A DNA stretch of 64,000 nt from Gluconobacter frateurii (GTDB taxonomy: Bacteria; Pseudomonadota; Alphaproteobacteria; Acetobacterales; Acetobacteraceae): positions 304,643 to 368,642 of the forward strand of contig NZ_BEWN01000005.1 of NCBI RefSeq assembly GCF_002723955.1, read 5' to 3'. The notes beneath the pieces are model-generated. The model saw nothing but the letters and a program-made list of their open reading frames with translations. It made no database searches and had not been told where the DNA came from. Positions 1 through 9,855 of the stretch are shown here, piece after piece. The number at the start of each line of letters is the position of its first letter. Within the stretch, counting starts at the first letter, position 1. The position numbers and the translations under genes are program-made.

Positions 1-3
1 CAC

Positions 4-483
4 ATGAGCCGGGAAACCAGCGCCACCCTTTTCCTTGAAAAGCAGGGCATTCCTTTCAGCCTTCACGACTACGAATACAATCCGAATGGCGGACTGATCG
101 GAATGCAGGCCGCAGATGCTATCGGCGCGGACCCGGGGAGTGTCCTGAAGACACTAGTCGTCGAAATTGACAAGAAACAGCCAGCCTGCGTCGTAGCACC
201 GGCTCATCAGAAGCTGAACCTGAAGAAGGTCGCCGCACTCTTCGGCGGCCGGAACGCCCGCATGATGAACCCGGAGAAAGCCCACGAGCTGACAGGATAT
301 CAGTCCGGCGGCACTAGCCCATTCGGGCAGGCGACGTCCATTCCCGTTGTTCTGTCCCGGGATGCGATGGGTCAGGAGCATGTCTATATCAATGCAGGCC
401 ATCAGGGTTTTGTCGTTCGGATTTCCCCTCAGGATGCCCAGCGCATTACAGACGCCAAAGTCGCCGATGTCGCCGCAGACTGA
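4..483 (+). CDS. ybaK: YbaK/EbsC-type aminoacyl-tRNA deacylase
   Basis: A 159-residue protein of the YbaK family, which hydrolyses Cys-tRNA(Pro) and similar mischarged tRNAs in the cytoplasm. Seen: the single-domain length usual for the family, the conserved Lys in LKTLV (about residue 49), and the diagnostic GGTSPFG loop at residues 102-108. The ATG lies 3 bases inside the window, so its ribosome binding site is not visible. The last 17 bases overlap the start of the DUF2075 gene, which suggests translational coupling. Family assignment is firm; the exact tRNA specificity is inferred. Confidence 0.92.
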   Translation: MSRETSATLFLEKQGIPFSLHDYEYNPNGGLIGMQAADAIGADPGSVLKTLVVEIDKKQPACVVAPAHQKLNLKKVAALFGGRNARMMNPEKAHELTGYQSGGTSPFGQATSIPVVLSRDAMGQEHVYINAGHQGFVVRISPQDAQRITDAKVADVAAD

Positions 484-1717
484 GCAACAGGGAGTGACAC
501 TCGCAGAGGACGCAGCATCACTCCCACACGCTAACGCAGCCACGTCAAAACTCTCCCCTGCTCGCCCGCTCTCGCCTGAACAGAACGCACTCCTAAAAGA
601 GATCCTGTCCTTCTGTTCTGACCATCTGGATGACCAGAGCGCCCTCCTCGTAATCGAAGGGGCTGCAGGCACCGGCAAAAGCGTTGTGCTGAATGCCATT
701 TTCAACGCCATTCAGACACGGGCACGCTCCAGAAACCCTGCCGATCCTCTTAGCGGTACGCGCAATGCGCTTCTGGTCAACCATCCTGAAATGCTGAAGC
801 TCTACCGCAATATCGCGGTAAAAATACCCGCGCTTAAAAAAGCGGACTTTGAACGACCAACAACATTCATCAACCGCCTCCATAAATCTGACAGCCGCGC
901 AGATATTGTTCTGGTCGATGAAGCACATCTGCTCCTCACCCGACCGGATCGCTACAACCATTTCAAACAGCAGAACCATCTTGAAGAAATCCTGGAACTG
1001 GCACGTGTGGTCATCATCGTCTTTGACCCGTTGCAGGTTCTGAAATTCAAGAGCCACTGGTCCACCACCATGCTGGATGAGTTCCGTAAAGGCCGCCCGA
1101 CCAAGACCCTGCACCTGACCACTCAATTCCGGGTTGGTTCAGGGCCAGCAGTCAGGCACTGGCTGGATGCTTTGGCTGAGGGGCGGATTCTGCCACGTCC
1201 CCATGATCCGAAGTTTGATTTGCGCGTCTATGACGACTGCGCACAACTTTACGAAGATCTACAGGCGCGCAACCGTGATGTCGGCCTCTGCCGACTTCTT
1301 TCCACGTACGATTATCCATATCGCCTGGATGGAGAAGACCACTTCATTGAAGAAGGACGTTTCCGTCTGCGGTGGGACCGCTCCAAACCGGAAGAAAAAC
1401 TCCCCTGGGCCGAACGCCCTGATACCATTGATGAGGTGGGGTCCGTCTATACCATTCAGGGTTTCGACCTGAATTATGCAGGCGTCATTCTGGGGCCTTC
1501 CCTTTCCTATGACCCTGCGACCGACAGTATCCGTGTCGATCCGTCACGATACGAGGATAGTGCCGCCTTCCAGGGGCGGGATGGCATTGCGGCCCCTGAG
1601 AAAGCGAAAGAACGTGTCATCCTGAATGCCTTGAACGTGCTTCTTACGCGAGGGATGAAGGGAATTTATCTGTACGCCCATGATCCTGCCCTACGGAAGC
1701 GGCTTCTGAACGCATAA
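467..1717 (+). CDS. DUF2075 P-loop ATPase/helicase-like protein
   Basis: A 416-residue protein starting at an ATG inside the 3' end of ybaK. An in-frame ATG at 347 exists but would lie deep within ybaK. Walker A GAAGTGKS is near residues 65-72 and Walker B LVDEAH near 148-153. A late sequence with SVYTIQGFDL and LLTRGMKGIY resembles superfamily 1 helicase motifs V/VI. DUF2075 (COG3410) proteins are P-loop NTPases related to SF1 helicases, often found beside nucleic-acid enzymes. Substrate and role are unknown here. The overlap with ybaK implies one transcript. Confidence 0.85.
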   Translation: MSPQTEQQGVTLAEDAASLPHANAATSKLSPARPLSPEQNALLKEILSFCSDHLDDQSALLVIEGAAGTGKSVVLNAIFNAIQTRARSRNPADPLSGTRNALLVNHPEMLKLYRNIAVKIPALKKADFERPTTFINRLHKSDSRADIVLVDEAHLLLTRPDRYNHFKQQNHLEEILELARVVIIVFDPLQVLKFKSHWSTTMLDEFRKGRPTKTLHLTTQFRVGSGPAVRHWLDALAEGRILPRPHDPKFDLRVYDDCAQLYEDLQARNRDVGLCRLLSTYDYPYRLDGEDHFIEEGRFRLRWDRSKPEEKLPWAERPDTIDEVGSVYTIQGFDLNYAGVILGPSLSYDPATDSIRVDPSRYEDSAAFQGRDGIAAPEKAKERVILNALNVLLTRGMKGIYLYAHDPALRKRLLNA

Positions 1718-1814
1718 ACGGGCCTGCAAAACGGCCAGTCAGAGGATGCGTTCAACAAGGGTTGAGTTGCTGCCTGCGCAACGCTCTGGCCCAGTAGGGC
1801 AAGGAGATCGATTT

Positions 1815-2936
1815 ATGACGTTCCAGTACCCAGCCATTCTTGCCGCACTCCTTGGTGCATCTGCCCTTGTTCCCAGCGCATATGCTGCCGACACAACCGA
1901 TAAGGGTTATGTTTCCTCAGGGAATGTTGAAATCATTGGTCGTTTTCAGGATGCCCAGCCTTCCGGGATCGCCGCCCTCCCAGATGGTCGCCTGGTTCTT
2001 GGCTTCCCCCGGAGTGTAAAAGATCACTCAGGCCCACGCCTTGCCACTTATGCCAAGGGTCGTCTGACACCGTTTCCGGATACCCCCACGCAAGACCACT
2101 TTGTCTCTCCCCTAGGGATGACTGTTGATGCCAAGGGGCACCTCTGGGCGCTGGATGAAGGCATGCTGGCGGGCAAAGCCACGGTTGCCGGAGCGCAGAA
2201 GCTCTTTGAGATTGATCCGGGCACCAACAAGGTACTGAATGTCCTGACACTCTCTGCCCCAAGCCTTCTGCCAGACAGCCACGTCAATGATGTCCGTATT
2301 GATCTGACACATGGCAAAGCTGGCACGGCTTTCATTACCGATACATCCACCGGTATTCATCCGGCGCTGATTGTCGTGGATCTAGCATCTGGCAGGCAAC
2401 GCCGCATTCTGGCAGATACAAAGCCTGTGATGGCGGAAACAGGCTTTGTTGCTGTCATGGATGGTCGCGCCGCACGTTATGACGCCAACCATCCCCAGAT
2501 GCCTCAGGGCGGTGCAAATGGTATTGGTATCAGCCCAGACCAGCAGACACTTTACTGGCAGCCCCAGACCAGTCGTCGTCTCTATTCAGCACCCACGTCT
2601 GTTCTTTCAGATTGGACAGCATCTGAAAAACGGATCGAAGCCGCCGTACATGATGAAGGCGAAACCGGCATGGGCGACGGTATGGCAACAGGACCAGACG
2701 GCTCGCTCTACATTACGGATGACGAACGCCATGCCATTCTCAGACATGCTCCAGATGGAACAATCTCCGTGGTAGCGCATGATCCTCGCATGATCGAACC
2801 GGATGGCCTGACCTACGGAAAAGACGGATTGTATTCCACCATCGGACAATGGGCACGGCTGCCCGATTTTCATGGGGGCAAGGACATGCAGGAACTCCCC
2901 TACATCGTCGTTAAAGTGACCTTACCGAAAGAGTAG
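1815..2936 (+). CDS. Secreted Yellow/SMP-30-like beta-propeller protein
   Basis: A 373-residue protein with an N-terminal signal peptide (hydrophobic AILAALLGASALVPSAYA, cleavage after AYA). The start at 1815 is chosen because AAGGAG sits 8 bases upstream and the signal peptide begins there; an upstream in-frame ATG at 1746 lacks both. The body has repeated blades with DG-L-GFP, PLGMTVDAKGHLW and GMATGPDGSLYITDD. This is the pattern of the major royal jelly protein/Yellow family and of SMP-30/gluconolactonase propellers. Probably periplasmic. A lactonase or sugar-binding function is possible but unproven. Confidence 0.8.
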   Translation: MTFQYPAILAALLGASALVPSAYAADTTDKGYVSSGNVEIIGRFQDAQPSGIAALPDGRLVLGFPRSVKDHSGPRLATYAKGRLTPFPDTPTQDHFVSPLGMTVDAKGHLWALDEGMLAGKATVAGAQKLFEIDPGTNKVLNVLTLSAPSLLPDSHVNDVRIDLTHGKAGTAFITDTSTGIHPALIVVDLASGRQRRILADTKPVMAETGFVAVMDGRAARYDANHPQMPQGGANGIGISPDQQTLYWQPQTSRRLYSAPTSVLSDWTASEKRIEAAVHDEGETGMGDGMATGPDGSLYITDDERHAILRHAPDGTISVVAHDPRMIEPDGLTYGKDGLYSTIGQWARLPDFHGGKDMQELPYIVVKVTLPKE

Positions 2937-3027
2937 GCTACTCTGACTGTATGGCCCCGGAATAACGATCTGCCGCCTGCGATATAGCTTTCCCGACGAA
3001 GCCACCTGCGTTGCGAAGAGGCTGCCG

Positions 3028-4731
3028 TTAGATATCCTGCGGGAGCCTCTGTACACGGCTGCGAATGACCTGCTCCTCGTAATCCAGTTCGCGCTGAATT
3101 TCCCATTCTGTCTGATCGTTGATATCGCGCGCATCGACCAGCGCATGAAGCGTCTGCCGCTGCAGACGCAGAACAATGAGGCGCAATGCAAGTTCAATGC
3201 GCTCGCGGCGGAGCGCCGTTGTACGGGTCAAGACTGGAGATTGTGTGGGCCCATCAATCTGGCTGAGACGGTTCTCATAAGTTTGTAGAAGACGCCCCAA
3301 AACCTCCAGGCGCACGTCCTCGTTGGTATGATCGCTGTTGCCGTTATCAATCAGCTCACTTCGATCCTTCTCCGTCCTGCCTTGTTCATTATGCAGGAGT
3401 TGCAGAGTTGCCTGAAGCAAACGCTGACGAGCGAGGCTTTCTTCCTGCGCATGTTTGTCGGTCACATCACGCGGGAGGAAACGAATACAAAGCGGAATAG
3501 CAATCGCTGCCATAACGAGCGAAAGTACGATCACTCCTGTCGCAACAGTAATAACAAAGCTGCGTTCGGGAAATGCCTCAGGATCAACTCCCATGGCAGG
3601 AAGCGACAGCACGGCAGCAAGGGTGACCGCGCCCCGCACCCCTGAAAAAGCCAGCAGCACAATCTCGAGAAAATGCGGGAACGCGAACGGTCGATGGGAC
3701 ATGCGAGCGACTGCCCATCTCCGCATAACAGAGACCCAGATCCCGCAAAATCGGATCACGAACATGATCGCGTAAACGCTAACTACAAGCAAAGAGAGTT
3801 GCCAGAAATGCGCGCTGTGTTCATGAGCAAGTTCCACACCGGCATTCAGAAGCCATGGAAGCTGCAGTCCCAACAACAGAAAGATCAGGGCGTTGAAGAC
3901 ATAGCTGACTGTATCCAGAACAGTCCCGGCCTGAAGACGGGTAGCTGTCGCGGCTTCGTCTGACACCCCGGTCAGTTTTATGACCATGCAGCCTGAAACT
4001 GCCGCCAGGATGCCTGATGCATGAGCAGTCTCGGCGGCCTGATAAATACCGAACGGCAGAAGAACAATCATCAGAACCTGCATCAGAGGATCGTCAAATC
4101 CACGGCGCAGAAGGATGCGTTCGGTCCGCACCGCGACCCATGCCAGTGCAGCTCCAATGATCAGGCCGCCGAATGATACCAGTAAAAAGGAGCTGAACGC
4201 CTGACGATAGGAGAACTCCCCTGTCATTGCTGCGATCATCGCAAAATGAAAACAGACAAGACCGGAAGCATCGTTAAATAACGCCTCCCCGTTCAGAATA
4301 TGGATAAGTCGTTCTGAAACACGTCGTCCAGCAATGAGGCTTGAGACTGCGACGGTATCTGTAGGGGAAAGAGCAGCAGCAAGAGTAAAGCACACTGCCA
4401 ACCCAACTGCCGGAATCATCCAATGGATGGCGTACCCGCAGAGAACCGTCGAAATAACAACGAGGCCGAATGCCAGGAAAAGAATCACGCTACGCAGTTC
4501 AGAAAATTCGCGTAGCGGCATGCGAAAGGCATCAGTGAAAAGCAATGGAGGTAGAAAGACCAGCATAAACAGGCCGGGCTTAAGTCCGACATGCAGCCCT
4601 AGAGATGCCGCAACAATTCCTAAAAAAATTTGCACAAGTGGGGCCGGAACGCGGTTGGACAATCCTCGCACTACAAGACTGCTCAGAACAATCATAGCGA
4701 GGAGAACAAGAATGGTTTCTGCTTCCGACAT
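3028..4731 (-). CDS. CPA1-family Na+/H+ antiporter
   Basis: A 567-residue integral membrane protein of the NhaP/CPA1 type. It exchanges Na+ (or K+) for protons across the inner membrane. The first ~400 residues hold about 12 hydrophobic segments and the conserved ALSPTDTVAV and LFNDASGLV motifs that carry the ion-binding aspartates. The last ~150 residues are hydrophilic and helical, as in NhaP-like cytosolic tails. The ATG at 4731 has GGAGAAG about 9 bases upstream; a GTG at 4737 is a weaker alternative. It converges with the beta-propeller gene and stands alone. Confidence 0.9.
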   Translation of the reverse strand: MSEAETILVLLAMIVLSSLVVRGLSNRVPAPLVQIFLGIVAASLGLHVGLKPGLFMLVFLPPLLFTDAFRMPLREFSELRSVILFLAFGLVVISTVLCGYAIHWMIPAVGLAVCFTLAAALSPTDTVAVSSLIAGRRVSERLIHILNGEALFNDASGLVCFHFAMIAAMTGEFSYRQAFSSFLLVSFGGLIIGAALAWVAVRTERILLRRGFDDPLMQVLMIVLLPFGIYQAAETAHASGILAAVSGCMVIKLTGVSDEAATATRLQAGTVLDTVSYVFNALIFLLLGLQLPWLLNAGVELAHEHSAHFWQLSLLVVSVYAIMFVIRFCGIWVSVMRRWAVARMSHRPFAFPHFLEIVLLAFSGVRGAVTLAAVLSLPAMGVDPEAFPERSFVITVATGVIVLSLVMAAIAIPLCIRFLPRDVTDKHAQEESLARQRLLQATLQLLHNEQGRTEKDRSELIDNGNSDHTNEDVRLEVLGRLLQTYENRLSQIDGPTQSPVLTRTTALRRERIELALRLIVLRLQRQTLHALVDARDINDQTEWEIQRELDYEEQVIRSRVQRLPQDI

Positions 4732-5065
4732 AACCACTCTTCTCCGCCAAATTTAAGACGCAGGCAAACCCCTTCATCAATGGCGGCTATCTCTCCTGCG
4801 GAAGAGACATCAGAGATGCCAAGTTCTCTGAACTATTTTGGAGGGTGATCTCGCTGGCGTCCTGACGGATGCGTTGGGTGCAAACGCAAAAAAACCCGCT
4901 ATCTCATCAAGATGGCGGGGTTTTAAAATTTGATATGGTTGCGGGGGCCTGCAACCGAAGAAAACTGCTGCTTGTCAGCGGGTTCGTAGAGAGGCTCGCT
5001 GCATGACATAATCGATTGATAAACAATCTTTTTATCAATATTCTGTCTCGCCAAGCCTTTCGCGG
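4732..5065. other. Intergenic, antiporter to vapC
   Basis: Holds the vapBC terminator at 4891-4924 and the small GC hairpin at 4937-4956. Otherwise no gene or RNA that I can support. Confidence 0.5.
4891..4924 (-). terminator. Intrinsic terminator downstream of vapBC
   Basis: Arms around AAAACCCGC and GCGGGGTTTT form a stem with a 7-base loop. On the minus strand it is followed by a run of seven T. It lies about 140 bases beyond the vapC stop, in the correct orientation to end the vapBC transcript. A second small hairpin (GGTTGC at 4937-4942 with GCAACC at 4951-4956) sits just before it. Confidence 0.75.
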
Positions 5066-5476
5066 TCAGACCGTGTCAGTCAGCCAGTCCTCCGTTCGAA
5101 GACCCTCCACCCGCTGGAATTCCCGAAGGTTCCCGGTCACCACAATCAGCCCCCTGCTCCGGGCATGCCCGGCAATCATGAGATCATATGGACCTATGAT
5201 ACGGCCATTCCGTTCAAGAGCAGCCCGAATATCCGCCGTATGGGCAGCCGCTTCACTGTCGAATGGCAGAACTGCCAGCCTTGCCGCGAAGTGCTCAACC
5301 TCGCGTCTGATGCGCACAGGATCAGACGAGCGCTCCGCGCCATAAAGCAGCTCATACAGAACCACGTCCGAAATGCAGAGTTCCTCCGCACAGTTGTTGA
5401 ATCTCGGACGCAGCCCCTGTGGTCGATGCCGCAACACCCGGATACAGAGGTTCGTATCCAGCAGATAACGCAGCAT
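5066..5476 (-). CDS. vapC: VapC-type PIN ribonuclease toxin
   Basis: A 136-residue PIN-domain toxin that would cleave RNA (often tRNA or rRNA) when freed from VapB. The acidic metal site is visible: Asp7 in LLDTN, Glu42 in YELLYG, Asp98 in PYDLMIAGHA, and a last polar position in VTGN. The length is standard. The start codon follows directly on the vapB stop, so the two are one operon. The gene looks intact. Confidence 0.92.
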   Translation of the reverse strand: MLRYLLDTNLCIRVLRHRPQGLRPRFNNCAEELCISDVVLYELLYGAERSSDPVRIRREVEHFAARLAVLPFDSEAAAHTADIRAALERNGRIIGPYDLMIAGHARSRGLIVVTGNLREFQRVEGLRTEDWLTDTV

Positions 5477-5701
5477 TCAGAGCGCCTCGCGTTCCTGCAT
5501 GGCTGGCTGGTTCCGCTCCCCCAGATCGACCCCGGGGGCCGCAAAGAAATCATCCCACGCCGCATCGGCCGGAGCAATGATCCGCCGGGAACCTTCGGAC
5601 ACGATGACCACGTCACGCACCTGTTCCCCGAAGGCGACCATCTTCGGCAGACGCACCGCCTGCGATCGGTTGGATAGAAAGAGTGTCGTACGGGTCAGCA
5701 T
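5477..5701 (-). CDS. vapB: VapB/VagC-type antitoxin
   Basis: A 74-residue antitoxin with an N-terminal AbrB/SpoVT-like swapped-hairpin domain (TLFLSNRSQAVRLPK is typical of VagC/VapB). Its C-terminal tail would wrap the VapC toxin. It binds DNA as a VapBC complex and represses its own promoter; a matching operator is just upstream at 5714-5741. First gene of the vapBC operon. Confidence 0.9.
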   Translation of the reverse strand: MLTRTTLFLSNRSQAVRLPKMVAFGEQVRDVVIVSEGSRRIIAPADAAWDDFFAAPGVDLGERNQPAMQEREAL

Positions 5702-5713
5702 CGGCTATCCCCC

Positions 5714-5741
5714 AATGGATATATGTCATGTATATCCCATT
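5714..5741. promoter_or_regulatory. Probable VapBC autoregulatory operator
   Basis: An inverted repeat, GGATATA (5717-5723) and TATATCC (5731-5737), extends outward to AATGG and CCATT with one bulge. It starts 13 bases upstream of the vapB ATG. Position and dyad form fit the self-repression operator expected for a VapBC system. Not tested. Confidence 0.6.
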
Positions 5742-5879
5742 TGGACGACGATGTCCCGTATTTTTAGGGCCCTCCGCACCGAATGCATACAAGCGGGCCG
5801 AATGATACAGTAGATCTTCCGCGCGCCCCACGATGGGATCGCTCTCCTCTCTCCCTGAAAGACAAAAAGACAGCATTCA

Positions 5880-6263
5880 TGACAGATAGGCCACGAACAC
5901 GAAGTGAGGCTTTCGCCCGCGCAGAAGAACGGGGTCGTCACCTGACAGCCACCATTCTGTCAGGGCCGGACATGCTGACGGGAGAGGTTTTTTGCCCATC
6001 GTCTTGGTCTGACTGTCTCAGCCCTGCATGATTTGGAACAGGCCCATGCTGTCCTCGTTCTGCCAGAATCCTCACCACGAGAAGCGCGCTATCCGGCCTG
6101 GCAGATCGACGCGACACTGATTGCACGCTTTATGGTTGTGCGCCCAGAAGTAGGGCGAACACTTCGCAATGAAAACCTCCAGATTCTCTGTGCAACGACG
6201 GTTCGCAGAGTTCAGATGGTAACTCTCTCTGCCAAGATTAAGCGCGTCGAAAGCAGTGTTTGA
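5880..6263 (+). pseudogene. Frameshifted small regulator-like gene
   Basis: The reading frame from ATG 5880 ends early at 6031. Shifting by one base at a run of six T (5988-5993) joins it to a frame continuing as AHRLGLTVSALHDLEQ, then SPREARYPAWQID, to a stop at 6261-6263. The joined product of about 127 residues resembles the short Xre/ParS-like antitoxin-type proteins that carry an RYPAWQ motif (recalled, weak). Either a true pseudogene or a slippage site. Confidence 0.45.
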
Positions 6264-6712
6264 GCACTGAATTGGAGGATATGGATAGTAGTCTCAAAGC
6301 ATTTCTTGAGAGGTAGGTCAGCGAGATCTAACACCGGATTGAAGGCGTCATCCCAAAAACCCCAGAACTCGGCTGCATGACAGCAAGCGGAGCCGCTGCG
6401 ACGGCCAGACTTACACAAACGGCGCATGAGAGGCGCGCGATGCGCAAGAAACGTGTCACTCCAGGGGAACGGGGTCTCTCTGCCATGTCATGTTCCAGGC
6501 CGGATATGTATCTTGATGCCATAATCCGGTTCTGAGAGCCGTTGGCAGGCACATGAAAGAGCGTGGCACGGTCAATAAACGTTCGGAATCTACCTTTTTA
6601 ACCACAAACCTCAAGCCGTACGGTGTGTCTTGAAAAAGAAAGCGACAGTCGGCGTACGACCCCATCCTCGACAGGATACGGCCCCAGACAATGGACCCAA
6701 CAAAGATAAAAA
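6264..6712. other. Intergenic with no supportable gene
   Basis: About 450 bases between the pseudogene and the TonB-receptor terminator. Short open frames exist on the minus strand but lack recognisable domains or ribosome binding sites. Confidence 0.5.
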
Positions 6713-6714
6713 AA

Positions 6715-6740
6715 GCCACCAAAGCATAAACTTTGGCGGC
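6715..6740 (-). terminator. Intrinsic terminator of the TonB receptor gene
   Basis: GCCACCAAAG and CTTTGGCGGC form a stem (one mismatch) with a 6-base loop. On the minus strand a T7 tract follows. It lies 10 bases beyond the receptor stop codon. The opposite strand has CTTTCTTT, so weak bidirectional action is possible. Confidence 0.85.
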
Positions 6741-6750
6741 CTTTCTTTAT

Positions 6751-9696
6751 TCAAAAACTACGTCCAATCTGAGCAAAAACATAACGCCCTATGATTTCCT
6801 CGCTATACATCGACAATGCGGTATTGGTTGCACCATCGGGCACAAATGGAGGCTTCTTATCGAGAATATTATTAACCCCAACCTCGAACTGCCAATTCTT
6901 AGTGTTGTAGTTCAAGGTCACATCATGTGCGAAAATACCGGGAACCTTGCAATAAGAATAGACCTTGCAACTCAGGTCATTGGAACCATCATTGAAGCGC
7001 ATTCCACCGGTGTAACTCATCATATAAGTAAGACTGAAGTTGTTGTGGCTCCAGGTTGCAGTAGCATAATCGCGAACACGCGGCATGCCGTAGCCGCTTT
7101 GATAAAATAGGCGCCCGGCATAGTTATACCACGTACCACCAGGTTCGTTCTGCTGAAGATACCCAATCAGCTGCTGAAAATTATTACTCAAATTCAAGTG
7201 ATCATGCGGTGACAGGCGGATACGGTAATTCAGGTCAAAATCTAGACCATTAGTCCTCAAACCACCTGCATTTGAATAAAGATCGTCAACTTGCGTCAGC
7301 TGCCCTGCCGAACTCCGTGATGCGACATTGCTACACCACCCGGTATTTGTTCCCGTATAGCAGCTATCAACAATATATTGCACCGGCAAAGTGGTAATCA
7401 TATTCTTGATTGTGTAGTGCCAGTACTCAACGGAAACCATAAGATTTGGAATCCAGCGAGGTGTTATGACCGTACCGAACGTATATGTACGGCCTTCCTC
7501 TGGTTTCAGAGCGGAGTTACCGCCTACCAACGTCGGGATTTGACTTGAATTAGCATTAACGAAAGTCGCAGTGTTGACGCCCTGCTTTGCACAAGTCGCA
7601 ACAACATTCGCACTGAGCGATCCGTAACTGCTTGCTTGAGCACAAGGGTCGTTACCCGAATTGTAGCTAATCGAATGGCCGCCATAAAGCTCGGTCATGG
7701 TCGGTGCGCGGAAAGACGTACCAAGCGTTGCGCGAAAGCGGATATCTCGCACTGGGGCCCAGTTGATGCTGGTCTTCCAGTTATAAGCGGTTCCAAACGT
7801 ATTGTAATCAGACCAACGCCCTTGAGCATCAACACTCAAATCATGTGCGAATGGCATATTATGAAGCAACGGAAGGTTACCCTCAATATAGGCTTCCGTT
7901 ACGTTGTAACCGCCGCCAGTATATGTTGCTCCGCCGCCCAGGTCTCCATTTGAAGCAAGAACATCAGGCGTATAACTTGCCTGTTCACTGCGATGTTCCA
8001 GTCCCATGGCGATACCGAAATCACCGCCGCCCTGCCACGGCATATGCACCAGATGATTGTTATGAACGCGGGCATTAAAGTCACGCATCTGGTACGTGCT
8101 GTGATCATTTTGCGTATAGCGTAGATAGTCTGCCTGTTGCGACGTTAGTTTGCCGAATGGGTTTGTCAGCGAACAACCAGCAGATGCCTGACAGATTGAT
8201 GGATTATAAACCACAGCACTATTAGCGTCAGAAGGATCTACTTGTTGGATCCCCAATTCCTGCAGATAATGCGCGTAATTCGTCATATTCTCGGTTGAGA
8301 ATTTCGCCAGCGTCTGACCATACGACATGGATACGTCATACATCCAATTGCCGACAATCTTACCCTTGGAGCCGCCAGTATACTGCCACTGATCAAACGC
8401 TTCTTCATATTTGCGCTCACCCAGGTCACTAAATCGCCGGTATAGGGATACATCTTCTCCCCAAATATTATACGGACTGGCAGCTGGCAGGGTGACGGCC
8501 GAAGACAACGTAGACGGATAGGTTGCACCGGTAACTGGATTGCCTGCCAGCGTATTCATGGCGTCTTTATGTGTATACCGGATTGACGAGTACAGATCGA
8601 AATGCTCGTTAACCTCGTAATGCATGTCACCGCTGAGAACAGCCTGCTGCAATGAGTTCGTTAGCATTTGGTCAGAAGCAAAATTATACCTGTCGGAGGA
8701 TGCGAAGTTATGGAACGCTCCGCTGTTGCCTCCCCCCGTGCCATTACTGACAACATCAAAATTGGAGCCGATCACGCGGGTATTGGTCGTCACAGAGCTG
8801 CCAATTGTTGGGGTCTCACCAACTTCTGCGTCGGAGTTCCATGGATTGGCAGCCCAGTCACGCGTCTTCTGCCGAATACCAGACTGAGTCATGTATGAAC
8901 CGAAAAGCGTGATGTTACCCTTGCCGTGATCGAAGTCGAACCCCTTGTAACCAGAGATCTTCCCCATCTGACCATCGCCATGATCAGTGATACCACCACG
9001 GATCAGAATATCACCCTTGGTTGTATTGTGCCGAAGTTTAATGTTAATGACACCGGATACAGCATCTGCGCCGTAAAGTTCTGATCCACCGTCCTTGAGG
9101 ATTTCAACAGATTCAATCTGGTCCACAGGTATCGAGTTGAGATCAACACATTGAGAGCCACTACCGAAAGTCGGAACCTGACGCTTTCCATCAACCAGAA
9201 CCAACACACGGGAAGGACCAAGGTTACGGATGTCCGTACAGGACATGCCAAGACCACCATTGGTATTCGTATTGTTAGTTCCGCTCGAACCAATTGACGG
9301 CAAACGCAGAAGATAGTCCCCCAGCGTGGTTGCCGACGTAGACGTGATTTGCTTCGCTGTAATCGTCTGAACCGGGTTCGCGTTGGAATCCGCACGCGTT
9401 GCAAGCGCAGAACCCGTAACCACAATAGATTCATCAGCAGAACGTGGGGTAAAAAGCCGACGTCGCGCGGCTGTTGACATCTGAACCGAAGAGGCAGCGG
9501 TAGAGGCTACCGGCACGACCGTTACAGGCATTACCTTCGCGTGAGTCGTCACAGACGATGTCTGCTGTGATGACTTTGAACGATGACCTGTATGCTTTTT
9601 TGTGACCGTTTCGGCTGAAGCCGTGGCGAACAATGTCGCGCAAACCAGTCCTATAGACGTTGAAAATGTGAGGGTTTGCCTGTGCGCCTGTCTCAT
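6751..9696 (-). CDS. TonB-dependent outer-membrane receptor
   Basis: A 981-residue outer-membrane receptor. The start at 9696 (MRQAHRQ) gives a clean signal peptide ending in FATASA; an upstream ATG at 9798 would read through the regulatory site. Around residue 90 is a TonB-box-like DESIVVTG. It is followed by the plug domain (TLGDYLLRLPSIGSSG, VLVDGKRQVP, VEILKDGGSELYGADAVSGVINI) and a long beta-barrel ending in aromatic F (FAQIGRSF). It imports substrates using TonB energy. The gene carries the same TATCGTATAC operator as the glycosidase and hydroxyproline genes. I therefore infer glycopeptides or oligosaccharides as substrate. Confidence 0.93.
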   Translation of the reverse strand: MRQAHRQTLTFSTSIGLVCATLFATASAETVTKKHTGHRSKSSQQTSSVTTHAKVMPVTVVPVASTAASSVQMSTAARRRLFTPRSADESIVVTGSALATRADSNANPVQTITAKQITSTSATTLGDYLLRLPSIGSSGTNNTNTNGGLGMSCTDIRNLGPSRVLVLVDGKRQVPTFGSGSQCVDLNSIPVDQIESVEILKDGGSELYGADAVSGVINIKLRHNTTKGDILIRGGITDHGDGQMGKISGYKGFDFDHGKGNITLFGSYMTQSGIRQKTRDWAANPWNSDAEVGETPTIGSSVTTNTRVIGSNFDVVSNGTGGGNSGAFHNFASSDRYNFASDQMLTNSLQQAVLSGDMHYEVNEHFDLYSSIRYTHKDAMNTLAGNPVTGATYPSTLSSAVTLPAASPYNIWGEDVSLYRRFSDLGERKYEEAFDQWQYTGGSKGKIVGNWMYDVSMSYGQTLAKFSTENMTNYAHYLQELGIQQVDPSDANSAVVYNPSICQASAGCSLTNPFGKLTSQQADYLRYTQNDHSTYQMRDFNARVHNNHLVHMPWQGGGDFGIAMGLEHRSEQASYTPDVLASNGDLGGGATYTGGGYNVTEAYIEGNLPLLHNMPFAHDLSVDAQGRWSDYNTFGTAYNWKTSINWAPVRDIRFRATLGTSFRAPTMTELYGGHSISYNSGNDPCAQASSYGSLSANVVATCAKQGVNTATFVNANSSQIPTLVGGNSALKPEEGRTYTFGTVITPRWIPNLMVSVEYWHYTIKNMITTLPVQYIVDSCYTGTNTGWCSNVASRSSAGQLTQVDDLYSNAGGLRTNGLDFDLNYRIRLSPHDHLNLSNNFQQLIGYLQQNEPGGTWYNYAGRLFYQSGYGMPRVRDYATATWSHNNFSLTYMMSYTGGMRFNDGSNDLSCKVYSYCKVPGIFAHDVTLNYNTKNWQFEVGVNNILDKKPPFVPDGATNTALSMYSEEIIGRYVFAQIGRSF

Positions 9697-9727
9697 TTCA
9701 ACACGAACCTTATCCTTTGGATTTCTT

Positions 9728-9740
9728 ATATCGTATACAC
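9728..9740 (+). promoter_or_regulatory. GntR-regulon operator copy 1 (TonB receptor)
   Basis: ATATCGTATAC with the GTATAC core at 9733-9738, 37 bases upstream of the receptor start codon. One of seven near-identical sites in this locus. Confidence 0.75.
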
Positions 9741-9855
9741 ATATATGTCGGATTCGAAACAGATAATTCTTGGTAAGTGAATCGAAATTCAAAATCACGA
9801 AAGGTCTTTCCCTTTCTTATATTATCTTTCTAAAACAACATTTTAATAGAAGTTT

